Below are positions 16,002 to 24,331 of a stretch of 42,059 nt of DNA, piece after piece. The stretch is taken from the NCBI RefSeq assembly GCF_001440405.1, contig NZ_LLXX01000026.1, forward strand, positions 43,400 through 85,458. The letters are read 5' to 3'. Under the pieces are notes generated by a model. It saw only the letters and a list, made by a program, of their open reading frames with translations, was not told where the DNA came from and searched no databases. Position 1 is the stretch's first letter. Each line of letters begins with the position of its first letter. A program made the position numbers and the translations under genes. This stretch comes from Bradyrhizobium valentinum (lineage in GTDB: Bacteria > Pseudomonadota > Alphaproteobacteria > Rhizobiales > Xanthobacteraceae).

Positions 16002-17744
16002 ATGGCAGTCGCTCCGGTCCGGCGGTCCGAGCTCGGTGAAGCGCTGCGCGCCTGTCGCAGCGCCTTTATCGGCGTCGGCGTCATGAGTTGCATGATCAAT
16101 CTGCTGTATCTCACCGGCTCGATCTTCATGCTGGAGGTCTACGACCGCGTGCTGCCGAGCCGCAGCGTGCCGACCCTGGTGGGTCTGATGATTCTCGCCG
16201 GCGGCCTCTACGTTGCCCAGGGCGGCCTCGATCTGATCCGCGGGCGGATTCTCGGCCGCATCGGCACTGCGCTCGATGAAGCGATCAACACGCGCGTGTT
16301 CGAAACCGTGGTGCGCCTGCCGCTGATGGTCGGCAGCCGCAACGAGGGCCTTCAGCCGCTGCGCGACCTCGACAATGTCAGGTCGTTCCTCGGCAGCATG
16401 GGGCCGGGCGCATTCTTCGATCTGCCTTGGCTGCCGTTCTACCTCTTGATCTGCTTCGCCTTTCACTGGCTGCTCGGCGTTACCGCGCTGGCCGGTGCCA
16501 TCATTCTGGTGACGCTGACGCTGATCACCGAGTTCCTGTCGCGCACGCCGGCCAAGGAGGCGATGACGCTGGCGGCACGGCGCAACGATCTGGCCGCCAC
16601 CAGCCGCCGCAACGCCGAAGTGCTGGTCGCGATGGGCATGTCCGGACGGCTGACCAGGCGCTGGGGCGAGGCCAACGAGACCTATCTGGCGGGCAATCAG
16701 CGCGCCAGCGACATCGCCGGCGGCTTGGGGGCGGTCGCCAAGGTGTTGCGCATGATGCTGCAATCGGCGGTGCTTGGGGTCGGCGCCTATCTGGTGATCC
16801 ACCAGGAAGCCACCGCCGGCATCATCATCGCGGGTTCGATCCTCAGCGCGCGGGCGCTGGCGCCGGTCGATCTCGCCATCGCCCACTGGAAGGGTTTTGT
16901 GGCCGCGCGCCAGAGCTGGCATCGCCTCAGCAAGCTGCTGGAGCAGATGCCGGCATCGAACCAGCAGACCCTGCTGCAGGCCCCGACCAAGCGGCTGTCG
17001 GTCGAAGCCGTCAGCATCGTGCCGCCGGGCGACCAGCGCGTCATCGTGCAGGACGTCAATTTCGCCGTCGACGCCGGCACCGGTCTCGGCGTCATCGGCC
17101 CGAGCGGTTCCGGCAAGTCGTCGCTGGTGCGCGCTCTGGTCGGCGTCTGGATGCCGGTCCGCGGCAAGGTTCGGCTCGATGGCGCGGCGCTCGACCAGTG
17201 GTCGTCGGACGTGCTCGGCCGCCACATCGGCTACCTGCCGCAGGACGTCGAATTGTTCGCCGGCACCGTGGCGCAGAACATCTGCCGCTTCGATCCGGAA
17301 GCGAAGTCGGAGGCGATCATCGCCGCCGCCAAGGAAGCCGGCGTGCATGAGATGATCATCAAGATGCGCGAGGGCTACGACACCCAGATCGGCGAGCAGG
17401 GTGCGGCGCTTTCCGCCGGCCAGGCGCAGCGCGTGGCGCTGGCGCGTGCGCTCTACGGCAATCCGTTCCTGATCGTGCTCGACGAGCCGAACTCCAATCT
17501 CGACAGCGAGGGCGATGAGGCGCTGACCCGCGCGGTACGCGCTGCGCGCGAGCGCGGCGCCATCGTGGTCGTGGTGGCGCACCGGCCGATCGGCATCGAG
17601 GCGGTCGATCAATTGCTGGTCCTGAAGGACGGCCGCATGCAGGCGTTCGGTCCGAAGGAAACCGTGCTCGGCCAGGTGCTGCAGCGCGTCGCGCCGCCGC
17701 CGCCGATCAAGATTGTGTCCGAAGCAGGAGCCGCGAAAAAATGA
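16002..17744 (+). CDS. Type I secretion system permease/ATPase (PrtD family)
   Basis: 580 residues. The ATG at 16002 was chosen because GAAGAGA lies 9 nt upstream; an upstream TTG overlaps that site. The membrane domain spans about 20-300 (YLTGSIFMLEVYDRVLPSRS is typical of PrtD-type exporters). The ATPase domain has Walker A GPSGSGKSS (366-374), signature LSAGQAQR (470-477), Walker B LIVLDEPNSNLD (490-501) and His527. There is no C39 peptidase or CLD domain. The family exports C-terminally signalled RTX-type proteins through the inner membrane. It overlaps the HlyD gene by ATGA. A candidate substrate is the RTX/VCBS protein at the left edge of the window. Confidence 0.92.
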   Translation: MAVAPVRRSELGEALRACRSAFIGVGVMSCMINLLYLTGSIFMLEVYDRVLPSRSVPTLVGLMILAGGLYVAQGGLDLIRGRILGRIGTALDEAINTRVFETVVRLPLMVGSRNEGLQPLRDLDNVRSFLGSMGPGAFFDLPWLPFYLLICFAFHWLLGVTALAGAIILVTLTLITEFLSRTPAKEAMTLAARRNDLAATSRRNAEVLVAMGMSGRLTRRWGEANETYLAGNQRASDIAGGLGAVAKVLRMMLQSAVLGVGAYLVIHQEATAGIIIAGSILSARALAPVDLAIAHWKGFVAARQSWHRLSKLLEQMPASNQQTLLQAPTKRLSVEAVSIVPPGDQRVIVQDVNFAVDAGTGLGVIGPSGSGKSSLVRALVGVWMPVRGKVRLDGAALDQWSSDVLGRHIGYLPQDVELFAGTVAQNICRFDPEAKSEAIIAAAKEAGVHEMIIKMREGYDTQIGEQGAALSAGQAQRVALARALYGNPFLIVLDEPNSNLDSEGDEALTRAVRAARERGAIVVVVAHRPIGIEAVDQLLVLKDGRMQAFGPKETVLGQVLQRVAPPPPIKIVSEAGAAKK

Positions 17745-19048
17745 CCGGCGAACTGAACGGTGCGCGGCGCTCGATAAGAACGCATCTCATCGTCGGCCTG
17801 GCGCTGATGCTGGTGCTGGCCGGCGGATTCGGCGGCTGGGCCTCGACGGTGCAGATCTCAGGCGCGCTGATCGCGCCGGGTTCGGTGGTGGTCGATTCCA
17901 ATGTCAAGAAGGTGCAGCATCCGACCGGCGGCGTGGTCGGCGAGGTGCGGGTGCGCGACGGCGACATCGTCAAGGCCGGCGACGTCGTAGTGCGTCTCGA
18001 CGAGACCGTGGTCAAGGCCAGTCTCGCCATCGTTGTCAAGACGCTGAACGGATTGTGGGCGCGCGCCGCGCGGCTGGAGGCCGAGCAGCGCGGGCTCGAC
18101 AAGATCAAGTTCCCGTCGATGCTGACCGATCGCGCCGACGATCCCGATGTCCGCGACGTCATCGCGAGCGAAACAAAACTGTTCGAGGTGCGCGTGTTCG
18201 GCCGTGCGGGACAGAAATCGCAGTTGCGCGAGCGGGTGGCGCAGCTCAATGAGGAAATTTCGGGCCTCACGGCGCAGGAACAGGCCAAGGAAAAGGAAAT
18301 CGCGCTGGTCGAGAAGGAGCTGGTCGGTGTGCGCCAGCTCTACGAGCAGCGCCTGATCCAGATCTCGCGGCTGACGGTGCTGGAGCGCGACCTTGCCCGG
18401 CTGTCGGGCGAGCGGGCGCAATACATCGCCGCGCGTGCGCAGGCGAGGGGCAAGATCACCGAAACCGAACTGCAGATCATCCAGATCGACAAGGACGTGG
18501 TCAGCGAGGTCTCCAAGGATCTGCGCGAGGCCAACGACAAGATCGGCGAGTTCGTCGAGCGCAAGGTCACCGCCGAGGATCAGCTCCGCCGCATCGACAT
18601 CCGCGCGCCGCAGGACGGCGTCGTGCTGCAGTCCACGGTTCATACCGTCGGCGGCGTCATCACCGCAGGCGACGCCATCATGATGGTGGTGCCGCGGGCG
18701 GACGACCTCTCGGTCGAGGCCAAGGTCAATCCGCAGGACATCGACAAGCTGCAGATCGGCCAGAAGACGCTGCTGCGGCTATCCGCCTTCAACCAGCGTA
18801 CCACGCCGGAACTCAATGGTGTGGTGACTCGCGTCTCCGCCGACGTTACCACCGACCAGCGCACCGGCCAGAGCTACTACACCATCCGCGTCTCGATGCC
18901 GCCGGACGAAGTCGCCCGCCTCGGCGAAGTCAAGATCATCCCGGGCATGCCGGTGGAAGCCTTCGTGCAAACCGGCGACCGCACCATGTTCTCCTATTTG
19001 ATGAAGCCGTTCAGCGATCAACTCATGCGCTCGTTTAGGGAGCGGTGA
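17741..19048 (+). CDS. HlyD family type I secretion periplasmic adaptor (PrtE type)
   Basis: 435 residues. A short cytoplasmic tail precedes one membrane helix (about 15-34). A lipoyl-like half-motif follows (QHPTGGVVGEVRVRDGDIVK, about 59-78), then a long charged coiled-coil region (about 90-290), the second half-motif (IRAPQDGVVLQ) and a beta-barrel end with PGMPVEAFVQTG. It links the ABC exporter to an outer-membrane TolC-like protein, which is not encoded in this window. It is co-translated with the ABC gene and followed by a palindromic repeat. Confidence 0.92.
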   Translation: MTGELNGARRSIRTHLIVGLALMLVLAGGFGGWASTVQISGALIAPGSVVVDSNVKKVQHPTGGVVGEVRVRDGDIVKAGDVVVRLDETVVKASLAIVVKTLNGLWARAARLEAEQRGLDKIKFPSMLTDRADDPDVRDVIASETKLFEVRVFGRAGQKSQLRERVAQLNEEISGLTAQEQAKEKEIALVEKELVGVRQLYEQRLIQISRLTVLERDLARLSGERAQYIAARAQARGKITETELQIIQIDKDVVSEVSKDLREANDKIGEFVERKVTAEDQLRRIDIRAPQDGVVLQSTVHTVGGVITAGDAIMMVVPRADDLSVEAKVNPQDIDKLQIGQKTLLRLSAFNQRTTPELNGVVTRVSADVTTDQRTGQSYYTIRVSMPPDEVARLGEVKIIPGMPVEAFVQTGDRTMFSYLMKPFSDQLMRSFRER

Positions 19049-19058
19049 TTCTCTCTTG

Positions 19059-19179
19059 GTCGTCCCTGCGAACGCAGGGACCCATAACCACCGGCTTTGG
19101 TTGTCGAACGAAAGCCGTCGAACAGCGTCTCCCAACACATCCGACACGGCGTATGGGTCCCTGCGTTCGCAGGGACGAC
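19059..19179. repeat. Palindromic repeat, copy A of a pair flanking the VOC gene
   Basis: Perfect 28-nt arms (19059-19086 and 19152-19179; core GTCGTCCCTGCGAACGCAGG) around a 65-nt interior. The same element occurs at 20143-20264 in the same orientation, judging by the shared interior words ACCAC, TCGAACAG and ACACGGCG. A looser relative is at 40274-40417. It sits between convergent genes. Confidence 0.88.
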
Positions 19180-19207
19180 CGACGGGCCGGAGTGTCTCGA
19201 ACAGCCT

Positions 19208-20098
19208 CTACCTTCTGTCATACTCATCCGGTTCCATCGCCCAAGCCCATTGTTCATGGCCCGGCGCGTAGGTGCGGTTGGTTTCGGCCGGGTTGCGGTT
19301 GACCAGCGGCCGCATGAACATCGGGTGTGTGGCGCTGCGCACCTCGTGCTCGACGGTGAACAGATGCCTGCCGCCGTCGGGGTCGATGATGTCGCGAAAG
19401 CGGTATTGATACTGGTTGTCTTCCTGCGAAATCAGGCCGCGCTCCCGCAGGCGGCGATAGGGGCCTGAGAAGTCCGTGATGTAGATCTGCACGTGATGCC
19501 CGTCGAACTCCGGCAGGCGACGGTCGGTCTCGCGGAATTGCAGATATTGGTCCTTGCCGGCCTTGACGCGCGCAACAGTGCCGTCACCGTTCAAGAGTTC
19601 GGCCTGCATCCCCATGATTTCAGGATAGAAGGCACAGATCGCTTTCGCCGCCCCGACCGGCACGTCGAACTCGACATAGGGAATGCCGAGCGTGATGCGC
19701 CCGAAGCGTGCGGCATCCGGCTCATAGCAGCGCACGCGATTGCCCCACGGACAGATCGCCTCGACATGGTCGTTGCGCTCGCTGAACGCAAACGATGTCA
19801 CTTCCAGCTTCTTCGCCACCGACGCCAGCCGATCCAGCAACGCCTCGCGGCCCGCGATGACGATGCCGGTATGGCCGCGAAGCACCTGCGGCGCGCCATC
19901 AGGCAGATGAAACTGGCTCCTGCCGACATTGACCCACATGTTGCTATCCGAGACCATCAGATAGGGATCGCGGGTCAGCCCGAGGCCGGCGATGTAGAAC
20001 AGCGTCGCCAGCCGCTGATCCGGGATCGTGACGTTGACATGCTCGAAATGGATCGAGTTGCCGATATCCTCTGCGGCGCGGTCGAATGGTTGTTGCAT
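19208..20098 (-). CDS. VOC family protein (glyoxalase/extradiol dioxygenase-like), two modules
   Basis: 296 residues. The ATG at 20098 was chosen because GAGGAG lies just upstream; the longer frame runs into the palindromic repeat. The first vicinal-oxygen-chelate module starts at IHFEHVNVTIPD (His19 a possible metal ligand) and the second at ITLGIPYVEFDVP, with HHVQIYITDF and DPDGGRHLFTVEHE. Such proteins use a divalent metal for dioxygenase, lyase or isomerase chemistry. The substrate cannot be told. The gene is monocistronic, flanked on both sides by the same repeat, and near the amidohydrolase/Rieske operon. Confidence 0.8.
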   Translation of the reverse strand: MQQPFDRAAEDIGNSIHFEHVNVTIPDQRLATLFYIAGLGLTRDPYLMVSDSNMWVNVGRSQFHLPDGAPQVLRGHTGIVIAGREALLDRLASVAKKLEVTSFAFSERNDHVEAICPWGNRVRCYEPDAARFGRITLGIPYVEFDVPVGAAKAICAFYPEIMGMQAELLNGDGTVARVKAGKDQYLQFRETDRRLPEFDGHHVQIYITDFSGPYRRLRERGLISQEDNQYQYRFRDIIDPDGGRHLFTVEHEVRSATHPMFMRPLVNRNPAETNRTYAPGHEQWAWAMEPDEYDRR

Positions 20099-20142
20099 AA
20101 CGAGCTCCTCGATAGGTCTACATCCGGGCTCTCTATCCGGCT

Positions 20143-20264
20143 GTCGTCCCTGCGAACGCAGGGACCCATAACCACAGGAATTAGTTGTTGGCCGAAAAGC
20201 TATCGAACAGTGTGTTTCAAAACAGGTGACACGGCGTATGGGTCCCTGCTTTCGCAGGGACGAC
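20143..20264. repeat. Palindromic repeat, copy B of a pair flanking the VOC gene
   Basis: 28-nt arms at 20143-20170 and 20237-20264 differ at one position. The left arm is identical to that of copy A at 19059-19086. It lies between the VOC start and the CinA-like stop codon, ending 4 bp from that stop. Confidence 0.88.
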
Positions 20265-20267
20265 ATC

Positions 20268-20750
20268 TCATTTCGACAATTCGTTTAACAGCAGATTCAA
20301 CGCCGTCTTCGCAAACTCCTGCATATTGGCCTGCCGATCATCGCTCCCGGTCTCCAGCGTGAATACCGATTGCGACGGCCCCGCCACCGCCGTGCAGCAA
20401 TGTCCGGCAGCGTCGCCATAGCGGTTGCCGGTCGGACCCGTCGCGCCGGTCTCCGACAGTCCCCAATCCGTTGAGAAGCGCTGGCGAACCTGACTCGCCA
20501 GAAGTTTTGCGTAAGGCTCGGACGCCGAGCGAATGCCCTTCATCGCCTCGTCCGGAATATCCATCAACAGCCGCCGCGCATCGCGGGTGTAGACCACGGC
20601 GCCGCCGAGGAAATAGGCGGATGCGCCGGGCACCGACAGCAGTGCCGCCGAGATCAGGCCGCCGGTTGAGGATTCCGCAACCGAAATCGTCTGTTTCCGG
20701 GCGATCAGTTGAGTGGCAATCTTTTCGGCTATCGTTATGAGCTCTTTCAT
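20268..20750 (-). CDS. CinA C-terminal-domain family protein (PncC-like), divergent active site
   Basis: 160 residues. The ATG at 20750 is preceded by GGGAG; a TTG 12 nt upstream is less likely. The protein corresponds to the stand-alone CinA C-terminal domain, whose known members deamidate nicotinamide mononucleotide. The motif AESSTGG (25-31) replaces the usual AESCTGG, and YTRDAR puts Arg59 where a conserved Lys is expected. The later GATGPTGNR loop also departs from the common GIAGPGG. The fold is clear, but NMN deamidase activity is uncertain. It diverges from the amidohydrolase operon. Confidence 0.8.
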   Translation of the reverse strand: MKELITIAEKIATQLIARKQTISVAESSTGGLISAALLSVPGASAYFLGGAVVYTRDARRLLMDIPDEAMKGIRSASEPYAKLLASQVRQRFSTDWGLSETGATGPTGNRYGDAAGHCCTAVAGPSQSVFTLETGSDDRQANMQEFAKTALNLLLNELSK

Positions 20751-20883
20751 CTCAACTCCCAAAAGTCCCGCCAGTCATGTCTTCCTAGCACAGGAGGTCC
20801 ACGTTTGCCGAGTTGCGGCGCGCGTGCTGCCCTGATTGAATACCTCAAACGACCGCACTGATGCGGCTTGCTGAGGAAACACC

Positions 20884-21969
20884 ATGACGTCGCCGATCGC
20901 GGGCGGCGTGGATTGCGATCTGCATCCCGCTGTTCCGCATTTGACCAGCTTGCTGCCCTACATGAACGACTATTGGCGCGACCAGGTGACGACGCGCGGC
21001 ATGACCGACCTGGTCTCGCAATCCTATCCGACCAATTCGCCGATCTCCTCGCGGCCGGACTGGCGGCCGGCGCAGGGTAAGCCGGGCGCTGATCTTGCCG
21101 ACATGCGGAAGCAGGCGCTCGACCGATTCGCCGTAGCTTACGGCATCTGCAATCCGCTCTACGGCGTGCAGATGGTGTTCTCCGAGGACATGCAGGATGC
21201 GTTCTGCCGCGCGCTGAACGACTGGCTGGCCAAGGAATGGCTCGACAAGGACGAGCGGCTGCGCGGCTCGATCGTGATCCCGACGCAAAGCGTCGAGAAG
21301 TCGGTCGCCGAGATCGAGCGCTGCGCCAAGGATAGCCGTTTCGTCCAGGTGCTGATGCTGGTCATGGGCGATATGCCGCTCGGCAAACGCGCCTACTGGC
21401 CGATCTACGCCGCCGCCGAACGGCTGGGCCTCACCATCGGCGTCCATGCCGGCAGTGCCTATCACAACCCGCCGACCTCGATCGGCTGGGGCTCCTACCA
21501 CATCGAGGACTATGTCGCGCAGGCGACCGCGTTCCAGACCCAGCTCACCAGCCTGATCGTGGAGGGCGTGTTCGCCCGCCACCCGAATCTGAAGATGGTG
21601 ATGCTGGAATCTGGCTTCACCTGGCTGCCGGCCTATCTGTGGCGGCTGCACAAGTTCTGGCGCGGCATACGGATGGAAACGCCGTGGGTCGATCGCGCGC
21701 CGCTGGAGATTGTGCGCAGCAATATCCGCTTCTCGCTGCAGCCGGTCGATGCGCCGCCCGATCCGGCAACCCTGAACCGCTTGTTTGACCATATGCAGTC
21801 CGACGAATTGCTCTTATTCTCGACCGATTATCCGCACTGGCAATTCGACGGCGACGAGGTGCTGCCTGAGGGAATTTCGCCCGATCTTGTCAGCAAGATC
21901 ATGATCGATAACCCGCTTAAGACCTACGGCCGGTTGAAGCAGACAGTGACACAGGAGGCGACGCCATGA
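20884..21969 (+). CDS. Amidohydrolase family protein (ACMSD/Amidohydro_2 type)
   Basis: 361 residues with GAGGAA before the ATG. It fits the metal-dependent amidohydrolase_2 fold: DCDLHP near the N-terminus (Asp12, His14), His188 in GVHAGS, Glu242 in MVMLESG and Asp315 in FSTDYPHW. The family includes decarboxylases and ring- or amide-opening hydrolases. It is the first gene of a three-gene operon and overlaps the next by ATGA. The next gene is a paralogue, suggesting a heteromeric enzyme or two steps of one pathway. Substrate unknown. Confidence 0.88.
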   Translation: MTSPIAGGVDCDLHPAVPHLTSLLPYMNDYWRDQVTTRGMTDLVSQSYPTNSPISSRPDWRPAQGKPGADLADMRKQALDRFAVAYGICNPLYGVQMVFSEDMQDAFCRALNDWLAKEWLDKDERLRGSIVIPTQSVEKSVAEIERCAKDSRFVQVLMLVMGDMPLGKRAYWPIYAAAERLGLTIGVHAGSAYHNPPTSIGWGSYHIEDYVAQATAFQTQLTSLIVEGVFARHPNLKMVMLESGFTWLPAYLWRLHKFWRGIRMETPWVDRAPLEIVRSNIRFSLQPVDAPPDPATLNRLFDHMQSDELLLFSTDYPHWQFDGDEVLPEGISPDLVSKIMIDNPLKTYGRLKQTVTQEATP

Positions 21970-23075
21970 ACATTCAGTTCCGCGACCGTCCGGAGTCGTC
22001 AGCGTCTGTCAGCGTCAAATCAGCCATTGCCGATTGCGACATCCATCCGGCACGCGCGACCGCGACCGAGCTCTACCCCTTCCTGGAAAAGCGCTGGCAC
22101 GCGCATCTCGAGGCCTATGGCAAGCAGGCCTATCACGGCATGATGGAAGGCCCGCCCTATCCGAAGGCGCAGCCCAACGCCTCGCGCCGCGATGCCTGGC
22201 CGCCGGAAGGCGGGCCGCAGGGCTCCTCGCTGTCCTTCATGCAGAAGCAGCTCCTCGATCCCTACAACGTGGCCCTCGGCGTGCTCAATCCGCTCGCCAG
22301 CGGACAGGGCCTGCGCAACCAGGATCTGGCCGGCGCGATCTGCTCCGCAATCAACGACTGGCAGATCGAGAAATGGACCAGCAAGGACAAGCGCCTGAAG
22401 TCTTCGATCGTCGTCGCCAATGAGGACGGCATCTCCGCTGCCGCAGAGATCCGCAAGCGCGCGGGCGATCCGAATTTTGTGCAGGTGCTGCTCCTCTCGC
22501 GCAATGTCGAGCCGCTCGGCCAGCGCCGCTACTGGCCGGTCTACGAGGCGGCGCAGGAGATCGGCTTGCCGGTCGGCGTCCACGCCTTCGGCTTCGGCGG
22601 CAATCCGCTCACTCCCTCGGGGTGGCCGAGCTTCTATATCGAGGAGATGGTCGGCCATTCGCAGTGCCAGCAGACCGCGCTGGCGAGCCTCGTGCTCGAA
22701 GGCGTGTTCGAGCGATACCCTAATCTGAAGATGGTGATGATCGAGGCGGGCTTCGGCTGGGCGCCGTCGCTGGGCTGGCGGCTCGACAAGACCTTCGAGC
22801 GGCTGCACAGCGAGGTGCCGCATCTCAAGCGCAAGCCGTCCGAATACATCCGCGATCACATCTGGTGGACCACGCAGCCAATGGAAGACCCGGAGCGGCG
22901 CGATCATCTGTTCGAGACGATCGAATGGATCGGCTGGGACAGATTGCTGTTCGCGACCGATTACCCGCACTGGGATTTTGACGAGCCGTCGCGCGTGCTG
23001 CCGCCCGGCGTCAGCGACGCCAACCGCGAGGCGTTCTATCTCGGCAACGCGAAGAAGCTATACGGGATCTCTTGA
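21966..23075 (+). CDS. Amidohydrolase family protein, paralogue of the preceding gene
   Basis: 369 residues, with the same layout as the upstream protein: DCDIHP (Asp25, His27), His206 in GVHAFG, MVMIEAGFGW and FATDYPHWDF. The overlap with the upstream gene is ATGA, and its stop TGA overlaps the ATG of the Rieske gene by one base, so all three are probably co-translated. Both paralogues keep the metal ligands, so neither appears to be an inactive subunit. Confidence 0.88.
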   Translation: MNIQFRDRPESSASVSVKSAIADCDIHPARATATELYPFLEKRWHAHLEAYGKQAYHGMMEGPPYPKAQPNASRRDAWPPEGGPQGSSLSFMQKQLLDPYNVALGVLNPLASGQGLRNQDLAGAICSAINDWQIEKWTSKDKRLKSSIVVANEDGISAAAEIRKRAGDPNFVQVLLLSRNVEPLGQRRYWPVYEAAQEIGLPVGVHAFGFGGNPLTPSGWPSFYIEEMVGHSQCQQTALASLVLEGVFERYPNLKMVMIEAGFGWAPSLGWRLDKTFERLHSEVPHLKRKPSEYIRDHIWWTTQPMEDPERRDHLFETIEWIGWDRLLFATDYPHWDFDEPSRVLPPGVSDANREAFYLGNAKKLYGIS

Positions 23076-23488
23076 TGGTGCGTCACGTCATTGCCCCGGT
23101 GGACGAGCTGCCGCCGGGGACACGAAAATTCCTCGATATCGACGGACGGCCGATCGCGATCTTCAACATCAAAGGCGAGTTCTTCGGCCTGTTGAACCGC
23201 TGCCCGCATCAGGGCGCCGCGCTATGCGAAGGCCCGCTTATCGGGCTGGCGCAATCGACGAACCCCGGCGAGATCGAATACACAAAACTCGGCGAAATCA
23301 TCCGCTGCCCCTGGCACGGTTGGGAATTCGACATCCGCACCGGGCAGTCCTACTGCGACCCAAAGCGCTTCCGCGCCCGCGCCTATCCGGTCAATGTCGA
23401 GCCGGGAGCCGCGGTGGTGAAGGGACCGTATGTGGCGGAGACGATCGCCGTATCGGTCGAGAGCGATTACGTGGTGGTCGATTTGTAG
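23075..23488 (+). CDS. Rieske [2Fe-2S] ferredoxin
   Basis: 137 residues from the ATG that overlaps the previous stop (TGATG). The Rieske ligands are complete: Cys43 and His45 in NRCPHQGA, Cys78 and His81 in RCPWHGWEF. There is no second domain, so it is a small electron-transfer ferredoxin as used by Rieske oxygenases, not an oxygenase itself. Such a protein beside amidohydrolases suggests an oxidative catabolic route. No oxygenase or reductase gene is found in the window. Confidence 0.9.
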   Translation: MVRHVIAPVDELPPGTRKFLDIDGRPIAIFNIKGEFFGLLNRCPHQGAALCEGPLIGLAQSTNPGEIEYTKLGEIIRCPWHGWEFDIRTGQSYCDPKRFRARAYPVNVEPGAAVVKGPYVAETIAVSVESDYVVVDL

Positions 23489-23580
23489 CGGCCGTGGCCT
23501 GCCTATTGGGCTTCCGTGTCTTTCCGCGAAGTGCTAGCGTTCAAGCCGAACCCACTCATCTGGGGGAACATTTCACATGA

Positions 23581-24186
23581 GTGGGTGCGCTTACATTGCT
23601 GTTTCCGACGGACCTCACCTCGTTCCTCGACCTCATACGCCAGCACGGCGATGTGGCCTACAGCCTCATGTTTGCCTATGCGGCCTCGCATAGCCTGCTG
23701 CTTGCGCTATTCGCGGGCTACGCGGCGCACTCGGGTGCGCTGGGTCTTGGAACGCTCATCGTGGTCTGCTGGTTCGGCAGTTTCGCCGGCGACGTCATTC
23801 GCTTCTGGATCGGGCGGCGTTATGGTTCCCGCTTGCTCGATCGTTTCCCGCGGTTTGAGCGCCCCGTCCAGACCGCAGTCCGGCTGACAGAGCGTCACTA
23901 TGTCTGGATGATCCTGTTTCATCGCTTCCCGCACGGCGTCCGCGGGATCGCGGGGTTTGCCTACGGAATATCGCGGCTGCCCTGGTCGACTTTCCTTGCG
24001 CTCAACTTCGTCGCGGCGGGCCTTTGGTCCGGCGCCGTTGTCTCGGCCGGCTATGCCTTCGGTCAGTTCTCGGAGAAGTCGATCAACAATGCCTCTTCGG
24101 GCCTGGGTATCGTGATGTTGGTCGCATTCCTCGGCCTGTCCTGGTTGCTCAGCAGGAAGCTCGATCAGATCGTGGAGCGGTACTGA
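23581..24186 (+). CDS. DedA/SNARE-associated family membrane protein
   Basis: 201 residues from a GTG with GGGGGAA about 11 nt upstream. Four to six hydrophobic segments are visible, with the DedA hallmarks WFGSFAGDVIRFWIGRRYG and the later RFPHGVRGIAGFAYG (a variant of the family's R-x3-P...AG motif). DedA proteins are inner-membrane proteins linked to membrane homeostasis and lipid flipping. It lies 92 bp after the Rieske gene and converges with tcuB across a perfect inverted repeat. Start codon choice is moderately sure. Confidence 0.85.
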   Translation: MGALTLLFPTDLTSFLDLIRQHGDVAYSLMFAYAASHSLLLALFAGYAAHSGALGLGTLIVVCWFGSFAGDVIRFWIGRRYGSRLLDRFPRFERPVQTAVRLTERHYVWMILFHRFPHGVRGIAGFAYGISRLPWSTFLALNFVAAGLWSGAVVSAGYAFGQFSEKSINNASSGLGIVMLVAFLGLSWLLSRKLDQIVERY

Positions 24187-24214
24187 CGCAAGACGCTAGC
24201 GCTGAATGGCAACG

Positions 24215-24296
24215 CGTAGGATGGGTAGAGCGAAGCGAAACCCATCGCCACGAACACCGGTGTTGATGGGTTTCGCTTCGCTCTACCCATCCTACG
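24215..24296. repeat. Perfect 32-bp inverted repeat at a convergent junction
   Basis: Arms 24215-24246 and 24265-24296 are exact reverse complements (ends CGTAGGATGGG and CCCATCCTACG). The 18-nt spacer itself holds the palindrome AACACCGGTGTT. This is the intact form of the family seen at 4563-4644. Confidence 0.92.
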
Positions 24297-24331
24297 AGAA
24301 GCCGCCGACCCGTTGGCTGGCAATGACGATG

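Noticed and set aside
15645..17612. 655-codon open frame opposite the type I secretion ATPase
   Set aside because: It mirrors a clear PrtD-family gene with intact motifs. The translated product is His/Arg/Asp-rich with no domain, as expected for an antisense frame in GC-rich coding DNA.
19059..20264. CRISPR-like repetition around 19-20 kb
   Set aside because: There are only two copies, each a long palindrome with a whole gene between them. No regular spacers or cas genes are present.
20099..20266. N-terminal extension of the VOC protein
   Set aside because: It is encoded by the palindromic repeat. GAGGAG directly precedes the internal ATG at 20098.
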